Assembly: GCA_900548705.1 (NCBI GenBank)
Contig: URLF01000063.1
Location: 1-14,943 of the forward strand
Reading direction: 5' to 3'
Source of the DNA: an uncultured Porphyromonadaceae bacterium
Lineage (GTDB): Bacteria > Bacteroidota > Bacteroidia > Bacteroidales > Muribaculaceae
Length of the DNA: 14,943 bases
Shown here: positions 14,505-14,943 of the stretch, piece by piece
How the letters are laid out: each line of letters opens with the position of its first letter
Numbering within the stretch: the stretch's first letter is position 1
The notes under the pieces: generated by a model
Seen by the model: the letters and a program-made list of their open reading frames with translations, nothing else
The model's database searches: none
What the model was told of the DNA's origin: nothing
Program-made: the position numbers and the translations under genes

Positions 14505-14554
14505 AAAAATATCGGCAGTGGCCGCGTGATAAAAATCATCGCTGTCACTGCCGA
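14505..14554 (-). terminator. Terminator of the cupin gene (minus strand)
   Basis: TCGGCAGTG (14512-14520) pairs with CACTGCCGA (14546-14554), with an inner stem around AAAA (TGAT with ATCA). On the minus strand the hairpin is followed by ATATTTTTTAT, a good T-tract, so it serves transcription leaving the cupin gene. Confidence 0.7.
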
Positions 14555-14566
14555 CTTCGTAATCCG

Positions 14567-14585
14567 AAGCCAATGCAGGCTTTTT
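14567..14585 (+). terminator. Terminator of the flavoprotein gene (plus strand)
   Basis: AAGCC (14567-14571) and GGCTT (14578-14582) form a short GC-containing stem continued by T residues. It lies about 80 bp after the flavoprotein stop, beyond the minus-strand terminator and just before the cupin stop codon. Confidence 0.5.
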
Positions 14586-14595
14586 AAAAATCAAA

Positions 14596-14943
14596 TCAGG
14601 GGAGCTTGTTGTATTCTTCGTCGGTGACCGGTTCGAGCCAGATGTTTTCGGTGGCTTCTCCGGGGACGGAAAAAGCCAGGTGGGCAAACCAGGAATCGGC
14701 GGCGGCTCCATGCCAGTGTTTCACATTGGCGGGGATATGGATGACAGTGCCGGGAAGAATCTCAACCGCAGGTTTCCCCTCCTCCTGATACCAGCCACGT
14801 CCGGCGACACCGACGAGCATCTGACCGCCACCTTTCTCGGCCTTATGGATATGCCAGTTGTTACGGCAGCCAGGTTCAAAAGTTACATTGAAGATGCCGA
14901 CTTGCGAAGCAGAGAGCGGCGCAAGATAGCTCCGGCCGATAAA
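14596..14943 (-). CDS. Cupin-domain protein, N-terminus beyond the window edge
   Basis: The frame is open from the window edge for 115 residues to the TGA at 14596-14598, so the start is missing. The cupin motif is clear: EPGCRNNWHIHKAEKGG, with two His for metal binding, then QMLVGVAGRGWYQEEG, then ILPGTVIHIPANVKHWHGA with the second motif His pair. Proteins of this kind are small single-cupin enzymes or the C-terminal half of carboxymuconolactone decarboxylase-cupin fusions; which one applies cannot be told here. The gene converges on the flavoprotein gene. The trio of AraC regulator, flavoprotein and cupin is consistent with one redox or electrophile-response locus, by inference. Confidence 0.85.
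   Translation of the reverse strand, partial: FIGRSYLAPLSASQVGIFNVTFEPGCRNNWHIHKAEKGGGQMLVGVAGRGWYQEEGKPAVEILPGTVIHIPANVKHWHGAAADSWFAHLAFSVPGEATENIWLEPVTDEEYNKLP

Overview
The window looks like a chromosomal segment of a Bacteroidales bacterium, possibly Muribaculaceae-like. This rests on several promoters of the Bacteroidota type (TAnnTTTG -7 box, in one case with a perfect TTTG -33 box), weak or absent Shine-Dalgarno sequences, a FadL/OmpP1-type outer membrane protein, a MutS2 with the Bacteroidota layout, and a GC-rich core next to an AT-richer accessory block. No database search was run; family calls come from reading motifs.

Positions 1-2830 (accessory, mostly minus strand). A tight operon runs leftwards from about 2670. 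It encodes a HigB/RelE-like protein, an XRE-type HTH protein (4-nt ATGA overlap), an EcoRI-family adenine methyltransferase (2-nt gap), and, after a 238-bp spacer, the start of a DUF262 (GmrS/ParB-like) protein that leaves the window. The spacer is the most interesting part. On the opposite strand it carries two promoterless alternative C-terminal tails for the same methyltransferase family. Each starts at a copy of the DNA repeat that encodes FEILG in the expressed gene, in the same reading frame, and each ends in the same Y-x-R-(I/L)-x-(I/V)-(R/K) block. The arrangement is what an invertible, shufflon-like tail-switching cassette would look like. A perfect palindrome at the operon promoter is a probable autoregulatory operator. 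An 8-bp-period repeat array separates this block from the core genes.

Positions 2836-5967 (core, minus). MutS2 and an O6-alkylguanine-DNA alkyltransferase form a DNA-maintenance operon with a recognisable promoter.

Positions 6041-12578 (core, plus). An HdeD/DUF308 six-helix membrane protein is closed by a strong hairpin terminator. A consensus promoter then drives a secreted Tyr/Trp/Gly-rich protein, followed by a FadL-like outer membrane protein and a Pif1-like helicase fused to TPR repeats (TTG start). Fe-type superoxide dismutase follows.

Positions 12579-12994. A 416-bp non-coding gap holds a hairpin and a strong terminator about 240 bp past sodB, and may encode a small RNA.

Positions 12995-14943. 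An AraC-type regulator and a flavoprotein with a compact four-cysteine cluster motif are adjacent on the plus strand. They converge on a truncated cupin gene, with back-to-back terminators between them. These three, with sodB, suggest a redox-response neighbourhood.
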